Of a DNA stretch of 29,459 bases, positions 8,705-17,009 are shown one piece after another; within the stretch, counting starts at the first letter, position 1; every line of letters starts with the position of its first letter. A program made the translations under genes and the position numbers. This DNA comes from JAHJUB01 sp041653615 [NCBI: Candidatus Ratteibacteria bacterium] (lineage in GTDB: Bacteria; Ratteibacteria; UBA8468; MWAK01). The DNA lies in the NCBI GenBank assembly GCA_041653615.1, contig JBAZEZ010000022.1, positions 1 through 29,459 of the forward strand, in the 5' to 3' direction. The notes beneath the pieces are model-generated. The model saw only the letters and a list, made by a program, of their open reading frames with translations, did no database searches and had not been told where the DNA came from.

Positions 8705-9946
8705 TTATTTTTTAACAACGGCAATCTTTGCGGTCAGGGGGAACCTAACGGTTCCGCGTTCAATCTTCACCTCTCCCAGCACAACTTCGTTAAACCCGCC
8801 GGACGCGACCATTTTATTTACCAGCGTATCCACCTGAACCGGAGTATTGAGCGTGCCGTTTAGAAGCAATTTCTGACGGTCAATCTGAAGATAGTCCAGG
8901 CCCAGAGGAAGGTCTTTCGGGAGTGCTTCATTAAATCGGCTGAACGTTTCCAGAGGTGAAAGCTCATCCCGCAAAAGAAGAGCGACATTCTTATCCGACA
9001 GGATAGACGTCAGGGAAGCGCCGCCTACTTGCGCCATCTCTTTTTGTTGCGCCAACTCCCCGCCAACCTGTCGATAAGAAAAAAACGCGGTATTTTTTGC
9101 CCGCAGAGAAAAGAAGAAAAGAATCCAGAGCATGACCAGTCCGCCAACCAAGACATACAAAACAGAAACATCCTTGGGCCGGGAAATCTGACCGCCTTTT
9201 TTCAGCGCAAAATCCTGCGGCCGCAAAGGAAGACCAAAAGCAAGCCTTTCGTCCGGGGTAACCGGCTCCGGTTCCACGTCGGCCGGAAAACGGCTGGAAC
9301 GAAGCAAAAGCCCCGTCTCTTCCGCAAGGCGTTGCCGATAATCCGATTCCACGAAATTAAAACTGCGGCCCAAAACATAATTTCCCTTCCGAAAAAGGAG
9401 CAACCGAGCCTGGTTTTTACCGGATACCAAAAGCAAGGCGTTTGCCGAACGGTTGGCGGCCGGATGCCGGCTTAAGGCAAGGTCTGACGGCACAATCCAA
9501 ACCGGAATATCCGAAAAGGCTTCGACAATAGATTGATGGACCGCCGCCGGCAGGAGAAAAACGCTAACCGGCAAATGTTCAGCTCCCGGTACCACAAAAT
9601 CGTAAAAATATTCCGAGAGAGGAGACGGTACCAAGGAAGCGAGTTCCCCGGACAGGACCAGGGAAACCGCTTTACGGCTCCGAAAAGGAAAGAAAACGGT
9701 TCGCTCCAGAAAAAAAGAATGGTTTAAGACAACGGTCAGCTTACCCGGCGGGTTGGTCTGGAGAAAAGCCGCGGCTTGTTCCAACATCTCCCGGAGGGAT
9801 TCCCCTCGAAACTCCTCCCTGGCCTCCTCTTTCGAAAAAAACCTTTTCCGGGTCAGGATAGAAAGCGAAGCCTCATTCTCGCCCAGATAAAGGCTGGCGG
9901 CCGGAAGGAATTTGATTCCAGTAAATAACCCTGTTCTTTTTTTCAT
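8705..9946 (-). CDS. GspL/PilM-PilN-like type II secretion assembly protein
   Basis: 413 residues in the layout of GspL: a cytoplasmic actin-like domain (about 1-255), one membrane helix (about 261-280, VLYVLVGGLVMLWILFFF) and a periplasmic PilN-like ferredoxin-fold domain (to 413). GspL anchors the secretion ATPase GspE to the membrane; no gspE is present here. The start ATG at 9946 overlaps the gspK 3' end by 74 bases, and its stop lies one base upstream of the gspM ATG. Weak purine run AAAGAG precedes the start. Could equally be labelled a PilM/PilN fusion of a type IV pilus; the gspK neighbour favours T2SS. Confidence 0.72.
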   Translation of the reverse strand: MKKRTGLFTGIKFLPAASLYLGENEASLSILTRKRFFSKEEAREEFRGESLREMLEQAAAFLQTNPPGKLTVVLNHSFFLERTVFFPFRSRKAVSLVLSGELASLVPSPLSEYFYDFVVPGAEHLPVSVFLLPAAVHQSIVEAFSDIPVWIVPSDLALSRHPAANRSANALLLVSGKNQARLLLFRKGNYVLGRSFNFVESDYRQRLAEETGLLLRSSRFPADVEPEPVTPDERLAFGLPLRPQDFALKKGGQISRPKDVSVLYVLVGGLVMLWILFFFSLRAKNTAFFSYRQVGGELAQQKEMAQVGGASLTSILSDKNVALLLRDELSPLETFSRFNEALPKDLPLGLDYLQIDRQKLLLNGTLNTPVQVDTLVNKMVASGGFNEVVLGEVKIERGTVRFPLTAKIAVVKK

Positions 9947-10868
9947 CTCTTTTTAAAACGGCGTAAATTGATTCCCGCCGGCCGGATTCATCAACCGCGG
10001 TTGACCAAACCGAGAAAAAGGAACTTACTACAGTAAGCCGTTCTTTCAATTGATTATAAATCTTTGGGCTGATTTGAGCAAGTTTCAGTCCCTCTTCAAC
10101 CGACTCGAAAGGCCGACTCTGTATCAAAAAATAGACCGGCAGACTTTCTTCGGAACCAAATAACGATTCCAACACCTCCGCGGAAGCGGTATTTAGATTA
10201 ATTTTTTCGGAAAAAGTCGACAGGACCGGAAAAATAATTTTGGTGACCTCCGGCCGGAAACCCCTGACATACCGGAGTTCTCCCAAAGTCCGGGGCAAAT
10301 TATTCTGAGCCTGATAACCGAAAATTCCGTAGTACTCGTCTTCGGCGCCGAAAGAGCGCGGCTGGTCATCGACGTCAACCCAGTCAGCCAGGGAATCAAC
10401 GGCTTCTTTTGCCCAGGCAGGCGGAATACTTAATTTTACGAGCAATTCCTGGAAAGCCGCCAAACCGGTTTCGCTTATCGTTTTGGTATCTACCGAGGTT
10501 GACTCAACCACGTAAGAGACCGGAAACTTGCGCTCCTCATCCTCAATCTTCACGGTCACCGAAATACCATCCAATTGATAAACAATTTCCTCGGCCCAGG
10601 TCTCTTCCAAGGAATCAATTCCGCTGTCGCTACTCAAGTCTTCCGCCAACACTGTTGAAGCATAATCAATCCCGGTAGCCGCCGCACTCCCTAAAACCGT
10701 TCTTTGCAGGAGTTGATGGGAAAGCTCCAGCCTGGGCTTAAGAAAAACCAGGAGTTCAGCTGCGGCCAACGCCAGTATCGCTACCAGTATCAGCGTCAGG
10801 ATTAGTACCTGCCCGCGGACCGCAGAGGACCCGGAAAGATTTTCCCTTGCGGGCAAGATTAACTTCAA
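9873..10868 (-). CDS. gspK: Type II secretion minor pseudopilin K
   Basis: Tip pseudopilin of the T2SS, processed by the prepilin peptidase. Short leader, then hydrophobic QVLILTLILVAILALAAAELLVF, then the periplasmic body with the calcium/alpha-domain region and EKINLNTASAEVLESL, which is a GspK hallmark. I chose TTG at 10868 (about 331 residues): it gives a 19-residue leader MKLILPARENLSGSSAVRG before the cleavage site. A TTG at 10856 or an ATG at 10931 is also possible, the latter giving an unusually long leader. Its N-terminus overlaps the gspJ 3' end. Confidence 0.82.
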   Translation of the reverse strand: MKLILPARENLSGSSAVRGQVLILTLILVAILALAAAELLVFLKPRLELSHQLLQRTVLGSAAATGIDYASTVLAEDLSSDSGIDSLEETWAEEIVYQLDGISVTVKIEDEERKFPVSYVVESTSVDTKTISETGLAAFQELLVKLSIPPAWAKEAVDSLADWVDVDDQPRSFGAEDEYYGIFGYQAQNNLPRTLGELRYVRGFRPEVTKIIFPVLSTFSEKINLNTASAEVLESLFGSEESLPVYFLIQSRPFESVEEGLKLAQISPKIYNQLKERLTVVSSFFSVWSTAVDESGRRESIYAVLKRDEKKNRVIYWNQIPSGRQPLSGRE

Positions 10869-11382
10869 CCAGCAAGGGAAGTCCCTTTTTGTCCCATTCC
10901 TCTGACCATTCTTTACCGTCATAATAACCAAAAACCATGTTTTCGGCCTGCAAAACAGGCTGTTCGTTACCTTCCGCCCGATAAGATAATCCCGCTTTGC
11001 GGTAAATTGTTACCATCCCAACAGAATCGTCTTTCTTGACCGTGTAACCAATCTTCTCTAAACCCAAATCCGTGCCGGCAGAAGAAAGAAAAGAGAGGGA
11101 ATCCGCCGTACCGGAAAAACTTGATATCTCGGTATCGGCAACCGATATCTCTCCGTAAGCAGCCGATATCTCTTCGGATAAACGGGTAAGAAAGACCGCG
11201 GCTTCCTCAACCTTGACCAGCTCTGATTTGGCGGCGCTGACAGCGCGCAAAGGCATAAAAAAGCTGGCAAAGAGTATCCCGGAAATAAGCGCTACCAGAA
11301 AAAGAGAAAGGAGAACCTCTATTAAGGTAAACCCGCGGGAGGTTCGCTCTATTCCTCCGCCGATTCCTTCTTGCTTACCCAT
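10756..11382 (-). CDS. gspJ: Type II secretion minor pseudopilin J
   Basis: Minor pseudopilin of the tip complex, 208 residues. A 16-residue positively charged leader ends at G before FTLIEVLLSLFLVALISGILFASFF, the prepilin cleavage/assembly motif with Glu at +5. Downstream YDGKEWSEEWD..LPLLVEVNL is the typical GspJ C-terminal pattern. ATG at 11382 has AAGGTG 7 bases upstream. It overlaps gspI by 34 bases and its C-terminal tail (after the conserved part) is encoded over the gspK N-terminus. Confidence 0.85.
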   Translation of the reverse strand: MGKQEGIGGGIERTSRGFTLIEVLLSLFLVALISGILFASFFMPLRAVSAAKSELVKVEEAAVFLTRLSEEISAAYGEISVADTEISSFSGTADSLSFLSSAGTDLGLEKIGYTVKKDDSVGMVTIYRKAGLSYRAEGNEQPVLQAENMVFGYYDGKEWSEEWDKKGLPLLVEVNLARKGKSFRVLCGPRAGTNPDADTGSDTGVGRS

Positions 11383-11669
11383 ACGCTGACACCTTCTCCG
11401 CTCGCTTGCCGCAACCGGACTATCTTCAATCCCGGCTGAAGCTCAGACTCTTCGGAAACCAAATTATTATCCTCGGATGATGGGCTGGTACCGACGGAAT
11501 TAGTGCTGACGGCCGTCTGCATTGAAAGGCAGGATTCAAATTCGGAACGACAAACTTCCAGATGGCTTAATCCCTGGCGGATGGCAGCCAAAAGAAGCAG
11601 GAGGCTGGTAGCGATTATGGCGAGCGCCACCACAACTTCCACCAGGGTAAAACCTCGTTTGTCGTTCAA
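11349..11669 (-). CDS. gspI: Type II secretion minor pseudopilin I
   Basis: Small minor pseudopilin. The mature part starts after G in NDKRG with FTLVEVVVALAIIATSLLLLLAAI, the GspI-type hydrophobic helix with E+5. I take TTG at 11669 as the start: it leaves a 6-residue leader and begins 16 bases after the gspG stop, giving about 106 residues. Longer in-frame starts upstream would overlap gspG and give an implausible leader. The C-terminal half is low in conserved motifs. No gspH lies between gspG and gspI. Confidence 0.75.
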   Translation of the reverse strand: MNDKRGFTLVEVVVALAIIATSLLLLLAAIRQGLSHLEVCRSEFESCLSMQTAVSTNSVGTSPSSEDNNLVSEESELQPGLKIVRLRQASGEGVSVWVSKKESAEE

Positions 11670-11685
11670 AGGAATGGGCTTGCGG

Positions 11686-12123
11686 TTATTGGGGTGTCTC
11701 CCAACTTTTGATGTCGGCATCAATTCCACTGCCGCCTTCTTTCCCGTCCCGACCCAAAGATAATATTTCATATTCGCGCCCGGCATCACCCGGAGCCCGA
11801 TAGACATAATCATTGCCCCACGAATCTTTGGGTATTACCCCTTTTTCCAAATAGCCGCGCTCGCGCCAATTTTTCGCGTCGCCCGGTTTTTCCACCAGTG
11901 CTTTTAAACCCTGTTCGGTGGTGGGATAAAATCCGGAATCAAGGTAAAAAAACCGAAGAGCTGTTTCCAGGTTCGAAATTTGCACTCGGGTAGTGGTTAT
12001 TTTAGCATCATCCACCCGACCGAATAACCGCGGCAAAGCAATCATCGCCAGGAGAGAGAGGATAATGACCACCACCATCAATTCCAACAGCGTAAAACCC
12101 CGTTTTCGATTATTTTTCTTCAT
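11686..12123 (-). CDS. gspG: Type II secretion major pseudopilin G
   Basis: Main subunit of the T2SS pseudopilus. 145 residues: leader MKKNNRKRG, then FTLLELMVVVIILSLLAMIALPRLFGRVDDAK, then the conserved YPTTEQGLKALVEKP and DSWGNDYVYRAPGD..YEILSLGRDGKEGG calcium-binding loop region. This is a clear GspG. The start lies directly next to a partial tRNA-Leu 3'-end copy at 12125, and no ribosome site is evident. First gene of the G-I-J-K-L-M run. Confidence 0.95.
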   Translation of the reverse strand: MKKNNRKRGFTLLELMVVVIILSLLAMIALPRLFGRVDDAKITTTRVQISNLETALRFFYLDSGFYPTTEQGLKALVEKPGDAKNWRERGYLEKGVIPKDSWGNDYVYRAPGDAGREYEILSLGRDGKEGGSGIDADIKSWETPQ

Positions 12124-12124
12124 A

Positions 12125-12440
12125 GTGCCGAAGGGGGGATACGAACCACTTCGCTCCCGTCGGATAGACTTGGGCAGTCTTGCGCTGCCAGGTCTTACAT
12201 CCTCCTTCGCTCCGTTTTAAGAGGGGGCAGGCCCCCTCTTAATTTTCTCCCCCAAACGTGACGGGAACTTTCCCTTCACACATCCCTGGGTTCGAATCCC
12301 CTTATCAGGGAGAGTGCCGAAGGGGGGATTCGGCGCCTCTCGGCTTTCACCCCGCCTCGGGTCGGCCATTCGCTGGCAACGCTGCCTACTCGTCGCGTTG
12401 CCTGACTTCGCTCTCTTCGAATCCCTTTATTCAAGAGCCT
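12125..12440. repeat. Gene-free stretch with two extra partial copies of the tRNA-Leu 3' end
   Basis: GTGCCGAAGGGGGGAT, the T-arm/acceptor end of the tRNA-Leu gene, occurs at 12125-12140, 12314-12332 and in the true gene at 12441. The second copy matches 19 bases, and upstream of copies 2 and 3 a similar TTCGAATCCC(C/T)TTAT segment also repeats, so the repeat unit is longer than the tRNA end. The remainder does not fold as a tRNA. Short frames here (PKGG-type peptides) are tRNA shadows, not genes. A stem also lies at about 12165-12195. Confidence 0.7.
12217..12242. terminator. Strong GC-rich hairpin, bidirectional terminator-like
   Basis: A perfect 12-bp inverted repeat, TTAAGAGGGGGC / GCCCCCTCTTAA, with a 2-base centre, flanked by short T runs on each strand (TTTT on the plus side at 12243-12246). 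It sits between tRNA-Leu and gspG and may end the tRNA transcript on the minus strand. Confidence 0.6.
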
Positions 12441-12441
12441 G

Positions 12442-12524
12442 TGCCGAAGGGGGGATTCGAACCCCCACGGGAGTGATCCCACTAGCTCCTGAAGCTAGCG
12501 CGTCTGCCGTTCCACCACTTCGGC
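12442..12524 (-). tRNA. tRNA-Leu(CAG)
   Basis: On the minus strand: acceptor GCCGAAG pairs with CTTCGGC, D-arm with GGAACGGCAGACGC, anticodon stem CTAGC/GCTAG with loop TTCAGGA (anticodon CAG), a class II variable arm GGGATCACTCCC, and T-arm GGGGGTTCGAATCCCCC. Discriminator A; CCA is not encoded. All stems pair. Confidence 0.96.
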
Positions 12525-12546
12525 CTTTTTTTAGATAGAGAGCTAT

Positions 12547-12575
12547 ATTTTACTTCACAACAGTCTTTTTGACAA
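12547..12575 (-). promoter_or_regulatory. tRNA-Leu promoter
   Basis: TTGTCA (rc of 12570-12575), 17-base spacer, TAAAAT (rc of 12547-12552), followed 22 bases later by the mature tRNA 5' end. Same -10 hexamer as the xseB and 6S promoters. Confidence 0.6.
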
Positions 12576-12596
12576 AAGCGCGGTTCCAGAAAAAAT

Positions 12597-14807
12597 CTAA
12601 AACTTCCGGCCCAGATAGACGTAAAAAACTCCCTCAGTTTCCCGGGCAAACCCATAGTCGAAATAGAGAGGACCCAACGGAGTGTCAACGCCGACTAAAA
12701 AACTGCCGCTCCATAACAAATCGTTTAGTTCAACGTCTTTGCTTAAAATCCAGGCGTTGCCGGCCTCAACCGAAGCGCCCAGGTAAAGCTTATCGCCCCA
12801 GGCGAAAGGAACCTTGCCGAAACGATAGAAATAGACAATCCGGGCCAGACCATAATAATTGCCCCGCAGTTCTCCCTCCCGGTAGCCGGACAAAGAGAGA
12901 AAACCACCGAGGACAAACTGATCGTAAAAAGGTATCTCACTATTGAAAGCGGTGCCGCCTTCCAGTGACGCCAGCACCGTGTGTTTCCGGTAACTTGCGG
13001 CGCCCATCATGGAAAAAACCGCCTTGTCGTAAGATAATTCTCCGCCTAACATGCCGTTCCGCGCCAGACTAAAATCCAGGTCAATTTTAGCCCCGTAACG
13101 GGGAAAATTGGAATTGTCCAGGTGGTCAAAAACGAAACTGCCCACGAAAGCCGCCTGGTCACCGCTATCTTCCTTCGGGACCGCCGAACCTACCCTAAGG
13201 TCAGCCCCAACACTGCTCTTTTCAACCCCCAGCCTGGCTTCACCGTAGGTACCCAACTCCATGCCGACATCCAAACCAACCTTGGCGGAATTTATCTGGT
13301 ACTGCGCCGACCGTTTCCCTTCATTATATACCTCGGTAAAACCAACCGTGGCTTCAACTCGCGGCACCAAAAAAAACCGGCCGGAATAATCCAACGGCTG
13401 AAAAAACTCGGAACTCAGGCTGCCTTCGTTTCCAATTTGGAGTTGGGTCTGCCATTCAGCTCCAAAGGGATTAACCTGGGTCATATTATAGTTAAACAAG
13501 AGATTGTTATGTTTCATTCCCTGAAAATCATCCGAGAGCTGCATTCCGAAATAGAGATAATTCGGCCCCCATGATTTTTCGGTGGGAGTAATCAATAAAC
13601 CTTGCCTATCCTTATCTTTGATAAACCGGAAATCAACGCGCTCAAAATCGCCGATTCCGTAAACCCTCGCCAAGTCATCTTTAAGGATTTTCAAGTTAAG
13701 GTCTCCGCCGGCTTTTGTTTTTAGCTTATCTTCGACAACCTTGCCGGAAATATGCCGGGTTTCTTCTACCTTTACAAAATCCACGCTGACCGGATACGAC
13801 ACGCCAAGAAAACGGCGTTTGAGAAAAGACTGGTACTCTTCCGGCGAAACAGCGTAACGCCGCAGCGATTCCCGGGAGTCGAGCGCGGCTTCTTCGCCGA
13901 TGCGGACAATCTCCAGCGCCCTGGGAAAATCAAGGGTGGAAATATTACCAAGCTCGGGCCGGATAAAACAATCATCCTTTCCCAGGAGCTTAATCTGTTC
14001 AACCACATTCTGCTGACCCATTACGGTTAAAACTTGCCGGTAAACATCAAACAGTGTGTTCAGCTCTTCCCGCTTGGACAGAGTGGAACCAATATCCACG
14101 GCAATCACCACGTCCGCGCCCATCTGTTTGACAACATCCACCGGAAGATTCCGGGCGATTCCGCCGTCCACCAACAACCGGCCGTCTATTTCCACCGGTG
14201 AAAACATGCCGGGAATAGACATGCTTGCCCTGATGGCCTGGGCAAAACTGCCGTGGCTTAACACAACCATCTCGCCGGTTTCAATGTCGGCGGCTACCGC
14301 TCGGAAAGGAATGGGCAAGCGGTCAAAATCATCGATACCGGTCGTATGCAAGGTCAATGATTCCAGCAGAAAACCGAGTTTTTGGCCGGCAATAAGACCT
14401 CTCGGCAAGGCAAATTTCTTATTCTTGACGCCAATCTCCACTCCGGTAAGATATTTTTGGGCGTCATTTTTACGGCGAAAAGGGAGTTCCTGCCGGTTCG
14501 GCGCGTCGGAAAAAATGTCTTTCCAGTCTATGGTCTTCAGTTTTTCCTCAATCTCTTCGGGAGATAATCCGGAGGCATAAAGACCGCCTACTATCGCGCC
14601 CATACTGGTACCGGCGATATAGTCAACGACAATATGCTGCTTTTCCAGGAATTTAAGAACTCCGACGTGAGCAGCACCTCTTGCTCCGCCGCCGCTTAAG
14701 ACAAGACCGACCTTAGGGCGGTTTAACGGCACTTCGGCGCCGACGATTCGGAATGTGGTGAAAATTAGTCCCGCGGTCAGCAGAAAAACGGAAAAGTAAT
14801 GTTTCAT
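12597..14807 (-). CDS. Type Vd-like patatin phospholipase with POTRA and outer-membrane barrel
   Basis: 736 residues. Signal peptide 1-24, then a patatin domain: oxyanion-hole loop GGGARG (39-44), nucleophile GTSMG with S68, and catalytic Asp in DGG at 214-216. These form the Ser-Asp dyad of bacterial patatins (phospholipase A). From about 340 a POTRA-like module (YPVSVDFVKVEETRHISG, then VYGIGDFERVDFRFI) leads into a beta-barrel ending in aromatic GRKF, as in BamA/Omp85 substrates. This is the architecture of PlpD/FplA type V secretion, where the barrel holds or exports the lipase. It follows hcp by 17 bases, so both are probably one transcript. Substrate and whether the lipase is released are unknown. 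Confidence 0.88.
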   Translation of the reverse strand: MKHYFSVFLLTAGLIFTTFRIVGAEVPLNRPKVGLVLSGGGARGAAHVGVLKFLEKQHIVVDYIAGTSMGAIVGGLYASGLSPEEIEEKLKTIDWKDIFSDAPNRQELPFRRKNDAQKYLTGVEIGVKNKKFALPRGLIAGQKLGFLLESLTLHTTGIDDFDRLPIPFRAVAADIETGEMVVLSHGSFAQAIRASMSIPGMFSPVEIDGRLLVDGGIARNLPVDVVKQMGADVVIAVDIGSTLSKREELNTLFDVYRQVLTVMGQQNVVEQIKLLGKDDCFIRPELGNISTLDFPRALEIVRIGEEAALDSRESLRRYAVSPEEYQSFLKRRFLGVSYPVSVDFVKVEETRHISGKVVEDKLKTKAGGDLNLKILKDDLARVYGIGDFERVDFRFIKDKDRQGLLITPTEKSWGPNYLYFGMQLSDDFQGMKHNNLLFNYNMTQVNPFGAEWQTQLQIGNEGSLSSEFFQPLDYSGRFFLVPRVEATVGFTEVYNEGKRSAQYQINSAKVGLDVGMELGTYGEARLGVEKSSVGADLRVGSAVPKEDSGDQAAFVGSFVFDHLDNSNFPRYGAKIDLDFSLARNGMLGGELSYDKAVFSMMGAASYRKHTVLASLEGGTAFNSEIPFYDQFVLGGFLSLSGYREGELRGNYYGLARIVYFYRFGKVPFAWGDKLYLGASVEAGNAWILSKDVELNDLLWSGSFLVGVDTPLGPLYFDYGFARETEGVFYVYLGRKF

Positions 14808-14824
14808 GAGTTCTTGTCCTGCTC

Positions 14825-16495
14825 CTAAACTTTCCCCAGAATTTCCCGCAAATCATGTTCCGGCGTGGTAACGGGATAAATGTTAAACTTTTCCGAAAGT
14901 ACCTTTAACACACCCGGCGAAATAAAAGCCGGCAGCGAAGGTCCCAACCGGATGTTCTTAATGCCCAGCGAAAGAAGGGTGGTCAGGATGCAGACCGCCT
15001 TCTGTTCATACCAGGAAAGAACCAGGGAGAGCGGCAGGTCATTAACCGGACAATTAAGAGCCTTCGCCAAAGCGTTCGCCACAGCAATGGCTGAATAGGC
15101 ATCATTACACTGGCCGCAATCCAATAGTTGCGGAATTCCGTTGATGGCGCCAAAATCCAGGTGGTTAAACCGGAACTTTCCGCAGGCAAGGGTAAGAATA
15201 ACGCAATCGGCCGGAAGTTTCTGGGCGAATTCCGTATAGTAATTACGTCCCGGTTTAGCGCCGTCGCAGCCACCAATGAGAAAAAAATGCCTGAGGGAAC
15301 CGTTCGCGATCGCGGCGACCACTTTGGGCGCGGCGTTCAATAAAGCGTCGTGACCAAAACCAACCATGACCTCGCTGCCCGAAACGTCTTCCTTAAAGCC
15401 ACCCAGTTGAAGCGCCTTATCGATTAGCGGACCGAAATTCTTGCCGCTGCCTTCACCTTCAACGCGGGTTACACCCGGCCATTCAACTAAACCGGTGGTG
15501 AAAATACGATCTAGATAAGACTCCCTCGGTTTTTGGATGCAGTTAGTGGTCATCAGCACAACAGCCGGGAGAGCGTCAAATTCTTTCTGCTGATTTTGCC
15601 AGGCGGTGCCGAAATGACCGACCAGATGTTTGTATTTCTTTAATTCCGGATAGCCGTGAGCCGCCAGCATCTCACCGTGAGTATAAACGCTGACGCCTTT
15701 GCCCTCGGTCTGTTTCAGCAACTCCTTCAAATCCATCAGGTCGTGACCGGAAACGATGATTGCCGGCCCTTTCTTGGTGCCCCAAAAAACTTTGGTCGGC
15801 ACCGGACTGCCGAATTGGTTGATATGCGCCTTATCCAGCATCTCCAAACAAGCAAGGTTGACCCGTCCGAATTCCATGTTAAGGTCAATCAGTTGTCCGA
15901 CGCCCAAGGTAGCATCAAGCAAAGAAGACAGGCCTTTGTGGAAAAAACCGCTCACCGTTTCGTTTTCCTGACTCAGAAGAGAAGCGTGGTAAGCATAAGC
16001 GGCCATACCCTTCAAACCATACAACAGGAGTTCTCGAAGACTCTGGTTGTCTTCGTCCGGATGAAGAGTGGAAAGCACTCCAACCGCCTGGCCCTGCTCC
16101 AGCAAACCGGCTTCATCTTCCGCCGGAATCCATTCGGCCGCGACCGGAAGCGATCCCGCGAAATTCTTTCCGTGCTTAGACTGATAAGCCCCCAGAAACA
16201 CTTTCTTTATCTGTTCTTTTACCGCGTATGCCTTGCGGACCATACCGGCCAAACTATGCGTGTCAAAATTTACGTTGGTAACAGTGGTAAAAAGGCCCTC
16301 CATCAGAAAGCGGTCAACCGACTTATCACGCGCACCTAAATCCCAAACCATTTTCCCGTAAACGGCTATTCCCTTTAAACCGTGAATCAAAAGGTCCTGG
16401 AGAACCGCCGCTTCCGGACTCTTGCCGCACACTCCGCCCCTGGTGCAGCCCTTCCCGCCGCTGGTCTGTTCGCACTGCCGACAAAACATATCCAT
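14825..16495 (-). CDS. hcp: Hybrid cluster protein / hydroxylamine reductase
   Basis: Cytoplasmic Fe-S enzyme with a hybrid 4Fe-2O-2S cluster that reduces nitric oxide or hydroxylamine. 556 residues. N-terminal cluster motif C5-x2-C8-x8-C17-x5-C23 (MDMFCRQCEQTSGGKGC) is of the class I type found in anaerobes. Hybrid-cluster ligand regions include IVSGHDLMDL, GGCDGAKPGRNYY, LTLACGKFRF and LLDCGQCND. GGAG precedes the ATG. No hcr reductase gene is adjacent. It diverges from osmC over an AT-rich 95-base gap. Role inferred: nitrosative stress defence. Confidence 0.95.
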   Translation of the reverse strand: MDMFCRQCEQTSGGKGCTRGGVCGKSPEAAVLQDLLIHGLKGIAVYGKMVWDLGARDKSVDRFLMEGLFTTVTNVNFDTHSLAGMVRKAYAVKEQIKKVFLGAYQSKHGKNFAGSLPVAAEWIPAEDEAGLLEQGQAVGVLSTLHPDEDNQSLRELLLYGLKGMAAYAYHASLLSQENETVSGFFHKGLSSLLDATLGVGQLIDLNMEFGRVNLACLEMLDKAHINQFGSPVPTKVFWGTKKGPAIIVSGHDLMDLKELLKQTEGKGVSVYTHGEMLAAHGYPELKKYKHLVGHFGTAWQNQQKEFDALPAVVLMTTNCIQKPRESYLDRIFTTGLVEWPGVTRVEGEGSGKNFGPLIDKALQLGGFKEDVSGSEVMVGFGHDALLNAAPKVVAAIANGSLRHFFLIGGCDGAKPGRNYYTEFAQKLPADCVILTLACGKFRFNHLDFGAINGIPQLLDCGQCNDAYSAIAVANALAKALNCPVNDLPLSLVLSWYEQKAVCILTTLLSLGIKNIRLGPSLPAFISPGVLKVLSEKFNIYPVTTPEHDLREILGKV

Positions 16496-16547
16496 TTTCG
16501 TCTCCTTCGAAATTTCAGGATAACCTAAAAATAACTTTTTATGATAC

Positions 16548-16568
16548 TATAATAACACACTAAGGTGT
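16548..16568 (+). promoter_or_regulatory. osmC -10 box with a weak dyad over the expected start
   Basis: A perfect TATAAT at 16548-16553; no good -35. ACAC-TAAG-GTGT at 16557-16568 covers the expected transcription start and could be a repressor site, but its arms are only 4 bp. I cannot name a regulator. Confidence 0.35.
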
Positions 16569-16590
16569 ATTTTCTAAACGGGAGGCAAGC

Positions 16591-16977
16591 GTGGAAAAAC
16601 TTAATGTAAATTATCTGGAAGGCAGGTCCTTTGAAGCATCGGTGCGAAACCATAAGTTCCGAATTGACCTTCCCCTGGCTGCCCGGGGAAGAGACACCGG
16701 GCCGACCCCGCCGGAACTCTTTGTGGCGAGCCTGGCCTCGTGCGTCGGGATGTACCTGGTCTTTTACTGCGAAAAAGCGAAATTGGACCCGGCCGGGATA
16801 AAAATTGAAACCACTTACGAAAAAACCGCTGACCGGATTGAAAAGATATTCGTGGAATTCTCCCTGCCTTCAGCCAAATCGGAGAAAGAGCGCCGGGAAG
16901 CGATGGAATGGGCGGAAAAATGCCTGGTCCACAACACCATCCAGCACAAACCGGAAATCAAAATAACCTTTAAATAA
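16591..16977 (+). CDS. OsmC/Ohr-family peroxide-stress protein
   Basis: 128 residues of the OsmC fold; these are thiol peroxidases reducing organic hydroperoxides. The two conserved cysteines are present: C51 in LASCVGMYLVFYC and C111 in AEKCLVHNTI, at family-like spacing. GTG start at 16591 with GGGAGG a few bases upstream. Divergent from hcp, so the pair may be co-regulated by redox stress. C60 is an extra Cys near C51. The subgroup (OsmC, Ohr or YhfA-like) is not decided by sequence alone; some members act on other substrates. Confidence 0.88.
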   Translation: MEKLNVNYLEGRSFEASVRNHKFRIDLPLAARGRDTGPTPPELFVASLASCVGMYLVFYCEKAKLDPAGIKIETTYEKTADRIEKIFVEFSLPSAKSEKERREAMEWAEKCLVHNTIQHKPEIKITFK

Positions 16978-16978
16978 A

Positions 16979-17002
16979 TCCGGTGCTGATAATTATACCG
17001 GA
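16979..17002. terminator. Weak hairpin between convergent osmC and holB
   Basis: TCCGGT..ACCGGA arms (6 bp) with a 12-base loop lie just after the osmC stop. No long T run follows, so function as a terminator is only possible. Confidence 0.3.
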
Positions 17003-17009
17003 CGCAGGA

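Noticed and set aside
12285-12312. Second tRNA gene suggested by GGGTTCGAATCCC
   Set aside because: A T-arm-like piece only; no anticodon arm or matching acceptor stem could be paired.
12258-12538. Short frames giving PKGGFEPP-type peptides
   Set aside because: These are translations of the tRNA-Leu end and its partial copies, a well-known false gene type.
16978-17009. Rho-independent terminator after osmC
   Set aside because: Hairpin arms are short and no T run follows; kept only as a weak feature.
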